Shown in pieces: positions 11,696 to 21,261 of a stretch of 64,000 nucleotides of DNA. Numbering within the stretch: position 1 is the first letter of the stretch; each line of letters opens with the position of its first letter. Source of the stretch: Castanea sativa. Lineage: Eukaryota; Streptophyta; Magnoliopsida; Fagales; Fagaceae. The stretch covers positions 1,394,001 to 1,458,000 of the forward strand of contig NC_134017.1 in NCBI RefSeq assembly GCF_040712315.1, given 5' to 3'. Both the position numbers and the translations under genes were made by a program. The notes under the pieces were generated by a model. The model was given only the letters and a program-made list of their open reading frames with translations, did no database searches and was not told the origin of the DNA.

Positions 11696-12469
11696 TATGG
11701 GGGGTAAAAACTCTTGAATAAACATTTGGGCTTTGGGCCTGATTGGCTGGTACCAGTTTGATTTGATTAGGGCCTCTAGGCCCACAAGTCAATCCGCATT
11801 ATAGTAGTCCGAGAAGTTGTCCGAGGAGGAGTGTCTCCTCGAACAGGTTTAGCAATGACCCTAGGACTTGCTAAATGAGTTAAAGGCAAAACTCTGGAAG
11901 AACTGGTGGGTAAGAGGGTGATTCAAGCACCCTTTAGAAGCAGAGACATGTGAGAAATATCTAAGGAAAAAGCTGCTACCACCACATTAAAGGCCCTGCA
12001 TCTACCTCTCTGACTGCATTAATGGGAAAATGACCTCTGAACAGTAGGATTCACCCTCCCTACTATTATTTGAAGACTTCAAGAAGGTGGTGGATGGGAC
12101 AAGTATCCAAGGGGAAGATTTGTATGACACGTGGATGAACCAGTGAAGAAGAAATATATAAGGAAACGAAAGAGGAAAGTGAGAGAGAGCTGCACTTTCT
12201 GCTGAGAGAAAACAGGAACTAAGAATTGTAAACTTTGGCATAGAAAGAGAATATATATACACATATTGTCATCGGCTTACGTCCGAGGAGGTCTCTTTGT
12301 CATATTCGTCTACCATTTGTTTAGATTGTGGCACTCTAGTCTATTAACCAAACTTCCAACTTCCCGAACCTAGATTTCAAATCCATTCTCTACAAGTTTT
12401 ATTGTATAAGGCTCATTGGGCCCGAGCCAAACACTTGTTTTTGGGTCCGGGTACAATTGTGCACTTACG
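11696..12469 (+). mobile_element. Probable solo LTR with 5-bp flanking repeat ATTGA
   Basis: The 774-bp segment is bounded by ATTGA at 11691-11695 and 12470-12474, the length expected for an LTR retrotransposon target duplication. Inside are GGCCCACAAG and TCCGAGGAGGAG segments and a TATA-like ATATATAAGG near 12155, consistent with an LTR promoter of Ty3-gypsy style. The terminal bases read as TA...CG here, not the canonical TG...CA, so either the ends have mutated or the boundaries are off by a few bases. No internal retroelement genes are present, which fits a solo LTR made by recombination. Confidence 0.55.
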
Positions 12470-12479
12470 ATTGATATAA

Positions 12480-12800
12480 TAGTTTTTAGGATAACTCCAA
12501 TCCAATTAATCCATTTTAAAATGAGTGGATTGCATTTAATCACAACATCAACATCTAAAAAAAGTGTTGATTTTTCCGAATTATTGATAACATGAGGAAA
12601 ATCCAATCCATTGAACATTTTAAAATTGATGAATATGATTTTATGAATTCCATGGTAAACTTACTTTAAGAACTCAAGAGAATCTTAATAAGTTATAATG
12701 GCATGCCATTGAACACCAAATACAAACAACGTTTGTTACAAATATGTCATGTTGTTTGATCAATGGCATGCAACTTATGGCAAACTAGAAATGTATTTAA
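12480..12800. repeat. Dispersed repeat shared with 18345-18540
   Basis: The ordered matches GAATTATTGATAACATGAG, AAAATTGATGAATATGATT, AGAGAATCTTAAT and TGATCAATGGCATGCAAC recur at 18345-18540 in the same order and strand. Both copies are degraded. The type of element is unknown. Confidence 0.65.
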
Positions 12801-13591
12801 AGATGAATAGCATGTGGAACAATTAAAAGAGGATGACCAAAAGCAGGTTTAAGTATGGCAAAGGGAACGACCAAAGCTAGCTATTACATCTTTGTACATT
12901 GTAAACCTGCCACTTGCTTCAAGGATTAGTCACTCACGGTGCCGCCTTGTGTAAGCGGGAGGAGGTGGTCGAGGGTAGTAAAAATGACCCTGTGCTTATG
13001 CTTTCTCACACGAATGGCAGCAGCTGGAACTAGAATCACTACCACCATCCTTGGTCAGAAACAAAAACTGGATGTTAAGCAGCAGTTGAAGCGCCTTAAC
13101 AAGCCTGCTCTTAAATCCATCAAGGTTATTAATTATTTCATATAACTTGCTTCTTAATTTTATACATTCTCACCTTTTTGCTCTTCTTTTTAGCTCTCTC
13201 CTTTTTACATTACGGTAATTGACTTTTTTCGGCCTCTTTGGGGTAAGAAAACTTGTGTTCTATATAGTATTTTCAGTTTTAGTCTTTAAATAATTCACTT
13301 TTGTGGGTGTGGTGTCTCCATAACTACTCCTATGTACTACTTTTATGATCTTAGCATGCCTAATAGCAATGTAATTTTATTATAACACTAAGAATTCAAA
13401 TTGATATTTATCTGTGTAATGAGAAAATATATCTGATACAGAGCCCGGATGGAGATATAATTGATTGCGTACATATCAACAATCAGCCAGCTTTTGATCA
13501 TCCTTTCATGAAAAATCATAATTAAGGTGACTTGTTGAATATATTTACTAATTTCATTTGGTATTGCTAATAATTTGATATAACTATATAT

Positions 13592-13597
<6 letters not shown>

Positions 13598-13666
<69 letters not shown>
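13598..13666. repeat. (CT)n then (TA)n compound microsatellite
   Basis: A CT run at 13598-13629 passes directly into a TA run to about 13666. It lies within the apparent 192-bp intron (13527-13718) of the neprosin pseudogene and accounts for the low-complexity open frame on the minus strand. Confidence 0.9.
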
Positions 13667-13668
<2 letters not shown>

Positions 13669-13794
13669 TGGTATATATGGTATGGGGTTTGCATTGATAT
13701 TTATGTCGAATGTCATAGACGAGACCAAGTTTTCACCCAGAAGGGCGTTCATTCGATGAGAGCAGGAATGTCTCTTCAAAGTCCAAGTCCTTAA

Positions 13795-13933
13795 GTGCCC
13801 GTTTGGATGGAGGGGGGAAGGAGGGGCAGTGGAGGGGAGTAGAGTAGAGTTGGCTAAAAATAGGCTAATATTAGGCCAAATCTACTCTACTCTACTTTAC
13901 TCCCCCTCCCTTTCTTTCAATCTAAACGGACCA
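13795..13933. mobile_element. 139-bp MITE inside a neprosin exon, TSD TAA
   Basis: Ends GTGCCCGTTTGGATGGA and complement TGGTCCGTTTAGATTGA; flanked by TAA on both sides (13792-13794 and 13934-13936). Taking away the element and one TAA leaves the neprosin reading frame continuous across the site, so this is a simple insertion into an exon. A related element is at 61257-61367. The three-base target duplication suggests PIF/Harbinger. Confidence 0.8.
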
Positions 13934-14089
13934 TAATTACTCAGCTATGGCCCTTGAATGGAAGGTGCCCGAAAGGAACCATTCCCATCAGAAGAACTAA
14001 AGAAGAAGATTTATTAAGGGCAAGCTCTATAGCAACTTATGGAAGGAAAAAACGCCCTGATACCATTGATGAAGGTTGCCATGAGGTAC

Positions 14090-14590
14090 AACTTAATTTA
14101 TAACCAATAATAATAAGTTTAAGCTCAAGTGGGTAAGTACCAATTTTTAAACTACAAGTAGGCAAAGTGTTTTTCGGGCAAACCACAAGTTGGCAAAGTA
14201 TAATTTTCCCTACTTTTTATATTCACTTTTTCACATTTATTTTTATGTGTTAAATACACAGACATTTATGTTTTTTAAAATGTGTATATTATCGCATTAA
14301 TTATAGGCATGTGCATAAAATGCACAACAAGGGAAAGAATATTAGCCTTCTGATCAAGATTTTGGTACGAAACTTAAGTGATGTTCCTTAGATTTCCCTT
14401 TTAAGATTCTGTCACGTAGATTTTTTCTCATGGGAAGGAAGTGTATTTCTCAGTCAAGTAGCAACATGGTTGAATTTTAAGAGGGGAACCTAAGAAACAG
14501 CACCTAAGGTACTGTATCTAAGTTTTTTCCTAGCCTTTATACCGTCATTTATCATTCAAAATATTACATATTGATTTGCATGACATGTCC
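14090..14590. repeat. Repeat-filled gap inside the neprosin pseudogene
   Basis: No neprosin sequence is recognised here although the family domain should occupy it. The part from about 14385 to 14527 (GATTCTGTCACGTAG, GTAGCAACATGGTTGAAT, CAGCACCTAAGGTACTG) recurs as 45428-45570, so at least one dispersed repeat has replaced the missing exons. Confidence 0.6.
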
Positions 14591-14963
14591 AATGAGGTGG
14601 GTTCCAAGAGAGGGAGTTTGGTGGTTGGAAATTGGTAATAAGATATTGGGATATTGGCCAGACTACTTATTCTTGTCCCTGTCTGAGTGCAGTTCAGAGA
14701 TCCAATAGGGAGGAGAGGTGCTAAACTCAAATAAAAATGGGGAGCACACCTCAACACAAATGAGCAACGGTCATTTCCCTCAAGAAGGGTTCGACAAAGC
14801 TAGTTTCTTTACAGATCTCCAAATTATTGCTGAAGGTAATGGCAATCTCAAGGATCTCGAAAACATCATCACTTTTGCCCCGAAACCTCATTGCTATAAT
14901 GTCCAAAAATTTGGAAACTACTTTTTTTATGGTGGTCCTGGTAGAAACATTGATTGTCCATGA

Positions 14964-15449
14964 TCATTTAGATTATTTTATCAAAATCAAGGAGAAAGAA
15001 GGAAAAATAATATGAGAATTATTTTCTTCTTCTCTTCATGTCAAACCAAATGCACCGCCTACCTACAAGCAATATGTGATATGAAACTCCCTTATTCATT
15101 AATGAAAATAAAAAAAGTTATTCTATGTAGTAAAAATTTGAAATTATGCAATTTAATATAGTGGAAGTTAGGATTGCATGGTGTAGTATACATACTCATG
15201 CTTTCCTCCATTCTAAAACAAGAGTTCTCACTCTCTTCCCCATTTATTCTATCTACCTTGGTGTGATTGAGAGTGTCTGTCTCTTCCGTTATATGTGGTG
15301 TATCAATGTTTGGGAATGTGATCATATAAAGGTCCACCAACTTCAAAAATGTGTATCAAAGCTAGTAGATTCGTGGTGATAATCGCATTTTCCAACTAAA
15401 TGGTGTCATTTTTTTTTTATGGGTTATCAAAGAAAATTTTAATAATTGG
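14964..15449. other. Intergenic, no gene recognised
   Basis: Flank of the neprosin pseudogene. The open frames at 15092-15379 overlap on opposite strands and lack any family resemblance. Confidence 0.4.
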
Positions 15450-16146
15450 TAGGAATGGCAACGGGTCAAGTTCGGGGTGGGTTCCTTTATGCCCGAACCT
15501 ATCCCACGAGCCCGCCCTCGAAACCTGAACTCGCCCTGTTTAATGAATGAGTTTTTTAACCCCCAAACCTACCCCACGAGCCTGCCAGCCATAAAAAAAA
15601 TCTGAAAGCCAGATCTGAAAGCCAAAATAAACCTTTATAAACCTAGATCAGAAACCCCCCCCCCCCAAAAAAACCCAAGATCATGTTCATCAATCTAGAT
15701 TAAAAAAACCTAAGATCATGTTCATCAATCTAGATCTGAAACCCCAAAAAAAAACCTGAAGATCATGTTCATAAAGACTAGAGTAGCTACTATAACCCCA
15801 ATATCGTTGCTCATCAACGAGGGATATGAGTTGTGTGAGATGGGTGAGGGAGATGAGAGAGCGGTGGCCTTGTGAGGTGAATGAGGGTCTGGTGAGGTAA
15901 GGGAGGAGGAGCGGCGTTTGCCGACTGCAGTGAGGTGATGGAAGTAGGGAGGAGGGACCAGCAAGGTGGAGAAAGGAGCGGTGTCAGTGAGGGAGCAGCA
16001 GCCGAAAGGCAGGGCGCTGGCAAGGGAGCAAGTGAGACTTAGGGAGAGAAAGAGAGGGCGTTTGAAAGAGGGAAAGAGAGGGTGAGAGTGAATGTGAGGG
16101 ATTTAGGGTTAGAATTTAGAAGATGTTTGTATTTATAGTTAGGGTT

Positions 16147-16204
<58 letters not shown>

Positions 16205-16327
16205 GAGTCGGGTTCGGGTCGGGTATTACTAAAACCTGCACCCGACTCAAACCCGTTTCAAGTTTACTTTTTAAAACCCAAGCACGACCCTTATGTTTCG
16301 TGGGTCAGGTTGTTTTTGCCATCCCTA
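15450..16327. mobile_element. hAT-like non-autonomous DNA transposon, 878 bp
   Basis: Terminal inverted repeats are TAGGAATGGCAACGGGTC at the left and the complement TAGGGATGGCAA at the right, of the YARGG... type typical of hAT elements. The flanks ATAATTGG (15442-15449) and ACAATTAG (16328-16335) agree at 6 of 8 bases, consistent with an aged 8-bp hAT target duplication. Inside are GC-rich repeats (CCCACGAGCC type), three short imperfect repeats around AAGATCATGTTCAT (15680-15770), and a (TA)n run at about 16151-16202. No transposase is visible. Open frames inside are low-complexity. Confidence 0.65.
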
Positions 16328-16427
16328 ACAATTAGAATTTTTGAATGAAGGTATTACTCATATCTCAACATATATGGTAGATAGTGGTAACACACCCAAA
16401 AAAATGTTAAATAGCATGAGAATGTCC

Positions 16428-16775
16428 AAAGAAGTTTGGGTTGAACTTGTCGATGCAATCTATTTGTCTAATTATTGTCCCACATAAAGATTGTATGAGG
16501 AAAAACCCCATATAGCAAGCTTGGAGCAGAAAGAATCCTATAGTTTCTCACTTACATTTGTTTAGGAGCATTGCATATACGCATATACCAGATCAAGAAA
16601 GATTTAAGCTAGATACTATAGTGAGAAGTATGTGCTTATTGGTATGATCCAAGCTCTAAGGGCTATAAGTTGTGGAATCCAAGCACCAAAAATTAGATGA
16701 GATGTGGAATCTAATGAAGAATGCATATGGAATTGGAGTACCAAAAAAGAAGAAAAATATTATTTTTCCCTTTAT
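16428..16775 (+). pseudogene. Ty1-copia integrase / pol fragment
   Basis: Degraded retrotransposon polyprotein. Pieces in shifting frames read VWVELVDAIYLSNYCPT, AYTHIPDQERFKLD, EKYVLIG and SKGYKLWNPST. They match in order the C-terminal part of the copia integrase core and the following GKTPYE-to-reverse-transcriptase linker, a well-known conserved stretch. Stops and frameshifts are frequent, and no reverse transcriptase or RNase H follows. An LTR-like segment begins only about 150 bp downstream, so the element has suffered a large internal deletion. Confidence 0.85.
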
Positions 16776-16921
16776 TTAATGAAGATGAGCAAATGAATGA
16801 AGTTCTAGAAGAGCTTCTCTCTCCATCTTCATAACTAGCATCCCTTATTCATTAAAGTTTATCCTTGATATCATCACTAGAAGGATTGAATATTAGGAAT
16901 GTTAAGGTCATTATTTTTATA

Positions 16922-17831
16922 TGTTGGCATATTATTTTGCAAAACGCACTTTACTTGTAATTGGGTAGTTCTAAGTGGTTTTTAGAATATCATGAAGTAT
17001 GTTTAACAAACAGGACAAGAGGTATTATTGAAGACAATGAAGACTGCACCAAGAAATAAGTGAAGAAAAGCTAAAAAAGTGAACCTCGACACTAGTTCGA
17101 TACTAGCATCTATCGAGAATAAATGAAGAATCTTGATACTAATCTCAACACCTCTCAATCTATCGAGCTTATATAGAAATCTCAGATCTGTTTTTCGGTC
17201 CATGATAACTTCGATTACTAGGGTTTCATTCACAAAATTTCTAGGGGATATAAAAACTTCATTTTAAAATCATTATAAGATATAGAGACTTAATTAAAGA
17301 ACTTATATACTATTGGTGATGCTACTGTGTTCTTATGCGCCTTAGGGTTTTGTAACAAAGTGCTTCAAGATCTTCAGTGTGTTTTGAAGTGAAGAACTTT
17401 GCATCCAACAACAAACATCAGTTGCTCAGAGTTAGTTACATACTGAGATTTGTGGCAAGGAAGAAGTCTCTACAAGATTAAGTTTAATTGGGGATTGGTG
17501 CAAAAGTCCAATTCGGGATTAGTGCAAAGGTTCAACTGTAGGTTGGTATTTTGGAATAATCCAGAGTAGTGGTAAGATTCTTTATACTTGTAACCGCATG
17601 GTTCTTGATTAGTGATTCTTAGGAGTGGTGACTTAAAAATCACCTGGTGGAATTTTTGCCTTATGAGATGTTTTGTCTATTAGTCAACAAATTACGTGTC
17701 AAATTTATTTTCCACTACACTCTAGTTTATTTGGTGATTTGTTTATGCCTTCGCAATTTGCATGTAATTTAACATGATTAATCAATTTAGGTAATTGAAT
17801 TAATTAATGGGGGTCAATCTAAAACCTAACA
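16922..17831 (+). mobile_element. Probable copia LTR (TGTTGG...CCTAACA)
   Basis: The segment starts TGTTGGCA and ends CCTAACA, matching the inverted TG...CA ends of copia LTRs. Internal segments such as CTTGTAACCGCATGG and GATTCTTAGGAGTGG followed by AAATCACCTGGTGG are of the kind found in copia LTRs. It lies downstream of a copia pol fragment in the same orientation, so it may be that element's 3' LTR. No matching target duplication was found. Confidence 0.5.
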
Positions 17832-17974
17832 AGGATCCTAGTGGTTCCTAGTGGAGATAGGAAGGTATTGTAGAGAAATTAAATTAATTTGAGGTAGTTA
17901 CCCTCCATAGAGAAATAGCTAGAAAAGAGGAATTGTACTAAGTAATGCATTGGTTTATTCTTGAATATCACACA

Positions 17975-18340
17975 CACTTTGTGTGCGCATGAGTCTTTTT
18001 TTTTTTTTTTTTTTAGGTTCAGGGTCATAATTTTCTATTCATCACAATTTGAGGTTTAAGTGTATGTTCGAACAGACTATGCATTTGAGAATTACTTATA
18101 CGGCTAGGAGTGTCATGAGGCTAGCCACAAAAAATGATCATTGAAAAAAATTGAAATCATATGTTCATGTGTGAATGTGTTCATTTTTCGGAGGTAACCT
18201 ATTGACACCCTTGACTGTATAAGTAGTTCTCAAATGCATAATACAATCGCCCATACAATTAACCTCAAATTGTGATGAATAGAAAATTATGACATTAAAC
18301 TCAAAAAGAAAGGAAAGCCTTATGCACACACGGAGGCTAG
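17975..18340. mobile_element. Foldback (long inverted repeat) element
   Basis: The left arm (about 17983-18115) contains GTCATAATTTTCTATTCATC, ACAATTTGAGGTT and ATGCATTTGAGAATTACTTA. The right arm (about 18205-18335) carries the reverse complements in the opposite order (AAGTAGTTCTCAAATGCATA, AACCTCAAATTGTGATG, AATAGAAAATTATGAC). GTGTGCGCATGAG near 17985 pairs with TTATGCACACACGG near 18320. The arms are about 120-130 bp with a loop of about 90 bp. No coding sequence. The superfamily is not determined. Confidence 0.7.
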
Positions 18341-18344
18341 TTTG

Positions 18345-18540
18345 AATTATTGATGACATGAGAAAATCAAAACTATTGATCATTTCAAAATTGATGAATA
18401 TGATTATACAAATTGCATAGAGAAATTACTTTTAAAAACTTTAGAGAATCTTAATCAGTTATAACAGCATGCTATTTTGTGTTACTAAAATGTCATGCGG
18501 TTTGATCAATGGCATGCAGCTTATGGCAAACTAGAATTGC
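18345..18540. repeat. Second copy of the 12480-12800 dispersed repeat
   Basis: Shares GAATTATTGATGACATGAG, AAAATTGATGAATATGATTA and TGATCAATGGCATGCAGC with the first copy in the same order. It adjoins the right arm of the foldback element. Confidence 0.65.
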
Positions 18541-18776
18541 TTAAGGTTTGATTAATTAGTAATGACATGCAACTTATGTCATGCCCTCTAGTTGATGACC
18601 TGCCATCGAGTAAAAAAAGGCATGCTATTTTGTGTTACTAAAATGTCATGCGGTTTGATGATCAATGGCATGCAGCTTATGGCAAACTAGAATTGCTTAA
18701 GGTTTGATTAATTAGTAATGACATGCAACTTATGTGATGCCCTCTAGTTGATGACCTCCCATCGAGTAAAAAACGG
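18467..18776. repeat. Tandem duplication, two units of about 153-156 bp
   Basis: Both units start GCATGCTATTTTGTGTTACT and end with CATCGAGTAAAAAA. They differ by a GAT insertion and a few substitutions, so the duplication is young. A partial third start (GCATGCCATTTAGTG) follows at 18775. Confidence 0.9.
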
Positions 18777-18789
18777 CATGCCATTTAGT

Positions 18790-19645
18790 GCAAGAGAAAA
18801 AGATAAGTTACATAAAAAATAAAAATAATAAAAAAATATAAATAAAAATAAAAATAAAAAAGAGAGAAAAAGACGTAGTGTAAGTGTGTAACATGCCCTT
18901 CAGGGCCATTAACAAAAGCAGCTTGCCGTGTATGTTTCATCAACTTGTTTTGCTAGTGAATTGCTCTGATATTCGGGATGAATAAGGATTTTATTCAAAC
19001 CAACTAAAAACTTTGGCACAAGCAACTACTAAAAAGCAATGGTGGTCCAAATTACAAGAATCATTACAGTTTAGTTAGAACTAACATAGCATACCTAGCA
19101 AGTAGAAATCACAAAATATAAACTTAATTGTAATTCAATCAATCTTAGAAAGCATGACTAAAGAACCAAAATATTACACCCTTGTAGATACTCCATGTCT
19201 TTCTCTATCCTTGTAAAGACCCAAGGAGAAAGAGGATTTGGAAATGGACCAACCCATTTGCAAATTACAGTCTAAAGGGACCAAGTTGAGCCAACAAAAT
19301 TTATAAGCCCGTTAACAAAAATGAAAACCCAACATTAACATAGAAGAGTGCTCAAAATTGAGTTAAACTTAGAACAGAAAAAGAACCAAAAACCAAGAGG
19401 GATTAAAGGAAATGCATTGCAAAACATCAATCACACACTTGGAGTCACCTTTCTTCCAATAAATAAATGGTCCTTAAAAGTTATTTCCAACTTCGTGCCT
19501 ACTTGTAAATGGCAATCTTATTCCAAGAAAAAAGCCCTGAAGAGGCAGTGCTATATGCTACCCCATTATTCTTATCCCCAAGCCAAGATTGCCTGTGAAC
19601 ATAATTATAAAGCATTGACAATACAAAGTATTGGGTATCCCATAT
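18790..19645. other. Downstream flank of minus-strand SAUR gene
   Basis: A/T-rich simple sequence at 18805-18870, then unassigned DNA that would hold the 3'UTR of the SAUR-like gene. The plus-strand open frame at 19348-19659 overlaps that gene's end and has no family signature. Confidence 0.4.
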
Positions 19646-19957
19646 CTAGATTGGTTTAACCCTAAAAACGTTTCTCTTGGACCTTCTCAGCATCCACTCC
19701 TCAAAGTCTTTTGCTTCATATGGAATCCTCAAAACTCCTTCATTACAGAAGCCATATTCTTCAGCTGACCTGTAGAGAAACTCCAAGAAATCTGCATCCT
19801 CTAGTGCTTTTGCACGAACCATAAATCGCCTCGTATCATTGTTCATACCAACACATATAGGGATGTAACCTCTAGGTGTCAATGAAGAGCCTCTTAAGCG
19901 CTTCCTTAGTACTTGAGCTCCAATAAGTTTGCTCAACTTACTGGCTCTCAACCCCAT
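19646..19957 (-). CDS. SAUR-like auxin-responsive protein
   Basis: Single-exon 103-residue protein of the SAUR family. A basic N-terminus (ASKLSKLIGAQVLRKRLRG, residues 5-23) precedes the SAUR core: RGYIPICVGMNNDTRRFMV (about 29-47), AKALEDADFLEFLYRSAEEYGF (about 49-70) and GVLRIPYEAKDFEEWM (about 74-89). The YIP.CVG...RRFMV, LEFLYRSAEEYGF and LRIP elements are the family hallmarks. The usual core reads more like HxPVYVG...RRFVVP, so this is a divergent member. The length is normal and no intron is expected. The start gives a full basic N-terminus, and no better ATG lies upstream in frame within the visible context. Expression is not shown by the sequence. Confidence 0.85.
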   Translation of the reverse strand: MGLRASKLSKLIGAQVLRKRLRGSSLTPRGYIPICVGMNNDTRRFMVRAKALEDADFLEFLYRSAEEYGFCNEGVLRIPYEAKDFEEWMLRRSKRNVFRVKPI

Positions 19958-21260
19958 CCTCTAAAGCTTCCAATTTCACTATATGACTACTAAAACAGAC
20001 TTAAGGCCGTATGTACTAGGTGTCCTTGCCATGTCACATTGGATGTTGATTAGAGATATTTTTCTTAATTAAATGACGGTGGTATGTTAATGAAATATAT
20101 GGCTTGTCATGTTCTTGATTAAAATTTGAGGTAAATTGCCTTTGAAAGAGGTTGCATGCCGTCACCACAAAGTTGATTAGAGATCAATTATTATAATCCT
20201 CTGCTATATTAATATATTATTTAATGTAACACTCATCCTCGGTGAATTTGGAATATAGAGTGCAACTTTTGTGAGATTAACAGAATAATTCCACCTTGCC
20301 GACCCTATCTCTAGAAATTTAGAAGGCTCTTGTAAAAATCCTCTCGATGCTTCTTTGTTTTTATACTCATTTAGACCATGAAATACTCATGCCGACAATT
20401 CGGATTGTGTGTACAAAACAAGTACTTGACCAAACATTTTTTACTTAATATGAAGTATCTCATGTTAAATGACCCAAGTCCAACATGTTATCTATTCGAC
20501 ACATTTTTCTTTGGATTGTTTGCTTGTCCTAGAAAGCAAGCATTCCTAATTAAAGTTTTTTTTTTTTTTTGTTGAGGTAATTACAATATGTTGCTAACCT
20601 CACAACTTAAACCCTTTATCCCTAAACCTCTAAATACTTTGTGCATTTCTAATTAAAGTTAGAACTCGATAAAACTTGAGGACATTATAATCAACTAATT
20701 TGGTGCAATAGCCGACAACACACTTAAGTTAAATAAGTATAAAATAAATCTAGAGACATACCAAATTTTGCATATAATTTGACAACTTGCTTATTTGTGT
20801 GAGTGTTTTTTGTTGACTAATTACCATTCCACAAATCAAAAAGTTGTGAAATTTGGTATAGGAATGGTTGTTTATATAGTATTTGGGTCCTCAATTCTTG
20901 AATATTGGGTTGGGTTGTTGAGCCCACCCTCTATCTCAAAACAAAAGGCAAAAGACCCATTAACCAAAACGCAATTAGCCTCGGCCCAGAGAATGTGAAC
21001 CTTGCAGCCCACCAAAGAAAAAAAAATTGGTCCAAGAATAATAAAATATGATTATTTTAGGTCCTCCTAAAATAAATCAAAATGAATTGGAGACTGTTCA
21101 TTTGAAGACTAGGATTTATTTAAGATAAATTAAGGGTACAAATTCTTCTTCTACATCTTTTAAAAGCCAACATTTCAACTCTAGTAACTTCAACTGTGGT
21201 TAAGTAAAACTGAGGATCCATTTGCTCCAACTTAGGATTGGAGTATGCATTTTTTTTTTT
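19958..21260. other. Upstream region of minus-strand SAUR and intergenic DNA
   Basis: It contains the presumed promoter of the minus-strand SAUR (no clear TATA box chosen) and AT-rich DNA. Open frames near 20378 and 20795 lack recognisable features. Confidence 0.4.
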
Positions 21261-21261
21261 T

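Larger units (their letters stand above)
12939..14963 (+). pseudogene. Neprosin-domain (DUF239) protein pseudogene, disrupted
   Basis: Neprosin-domain proteins are secreted plant proteins related to a glutamic peptidase with prolyl specificity. Several blocks match the family pattern. Block 1 (about 12993-13124) gives QKLDVKQQLKRLNKPALKS, ending at a GT donor. Block 2 (13442-13526) gives [20 protein letters not shown], then meets TAA at 13523-13525, apparently from a 1-base loss. Block 3 resumes after an AG at 13718 with RPSFHPEGRSFDESR, is split by a MITE (13795-13933), and continues with TQLWPLNGRCPKGTIPIRRT to about 14085. The C-terminal block (about 14600-14963) contains WWLEIGNKILGYWP, GEHTSTQMSNGHFPQEGF and FFYGGPGRNIDCP before TGA. 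This block has an in-frame TAG at 14706-14708 where the family usually has Trp. Most of the central neprosin domain, expected between 14.09 and 14.59 kb, is missing. Intact relatives are about 400 residues. The locus is non-functional as read, though a truncated transcript is possible. Confidence 0.85.

Noticed and set aside
16123..16335. IY-repeat open frame
   Set aside because: Translation of the (TA)n microsatellite at the end of the hAT-like element.
19348..19659. 103-residue plus-strand open frame
   Set aside because: Overlaps the 3' end of the minus-strand SAUR gene and has no family features.
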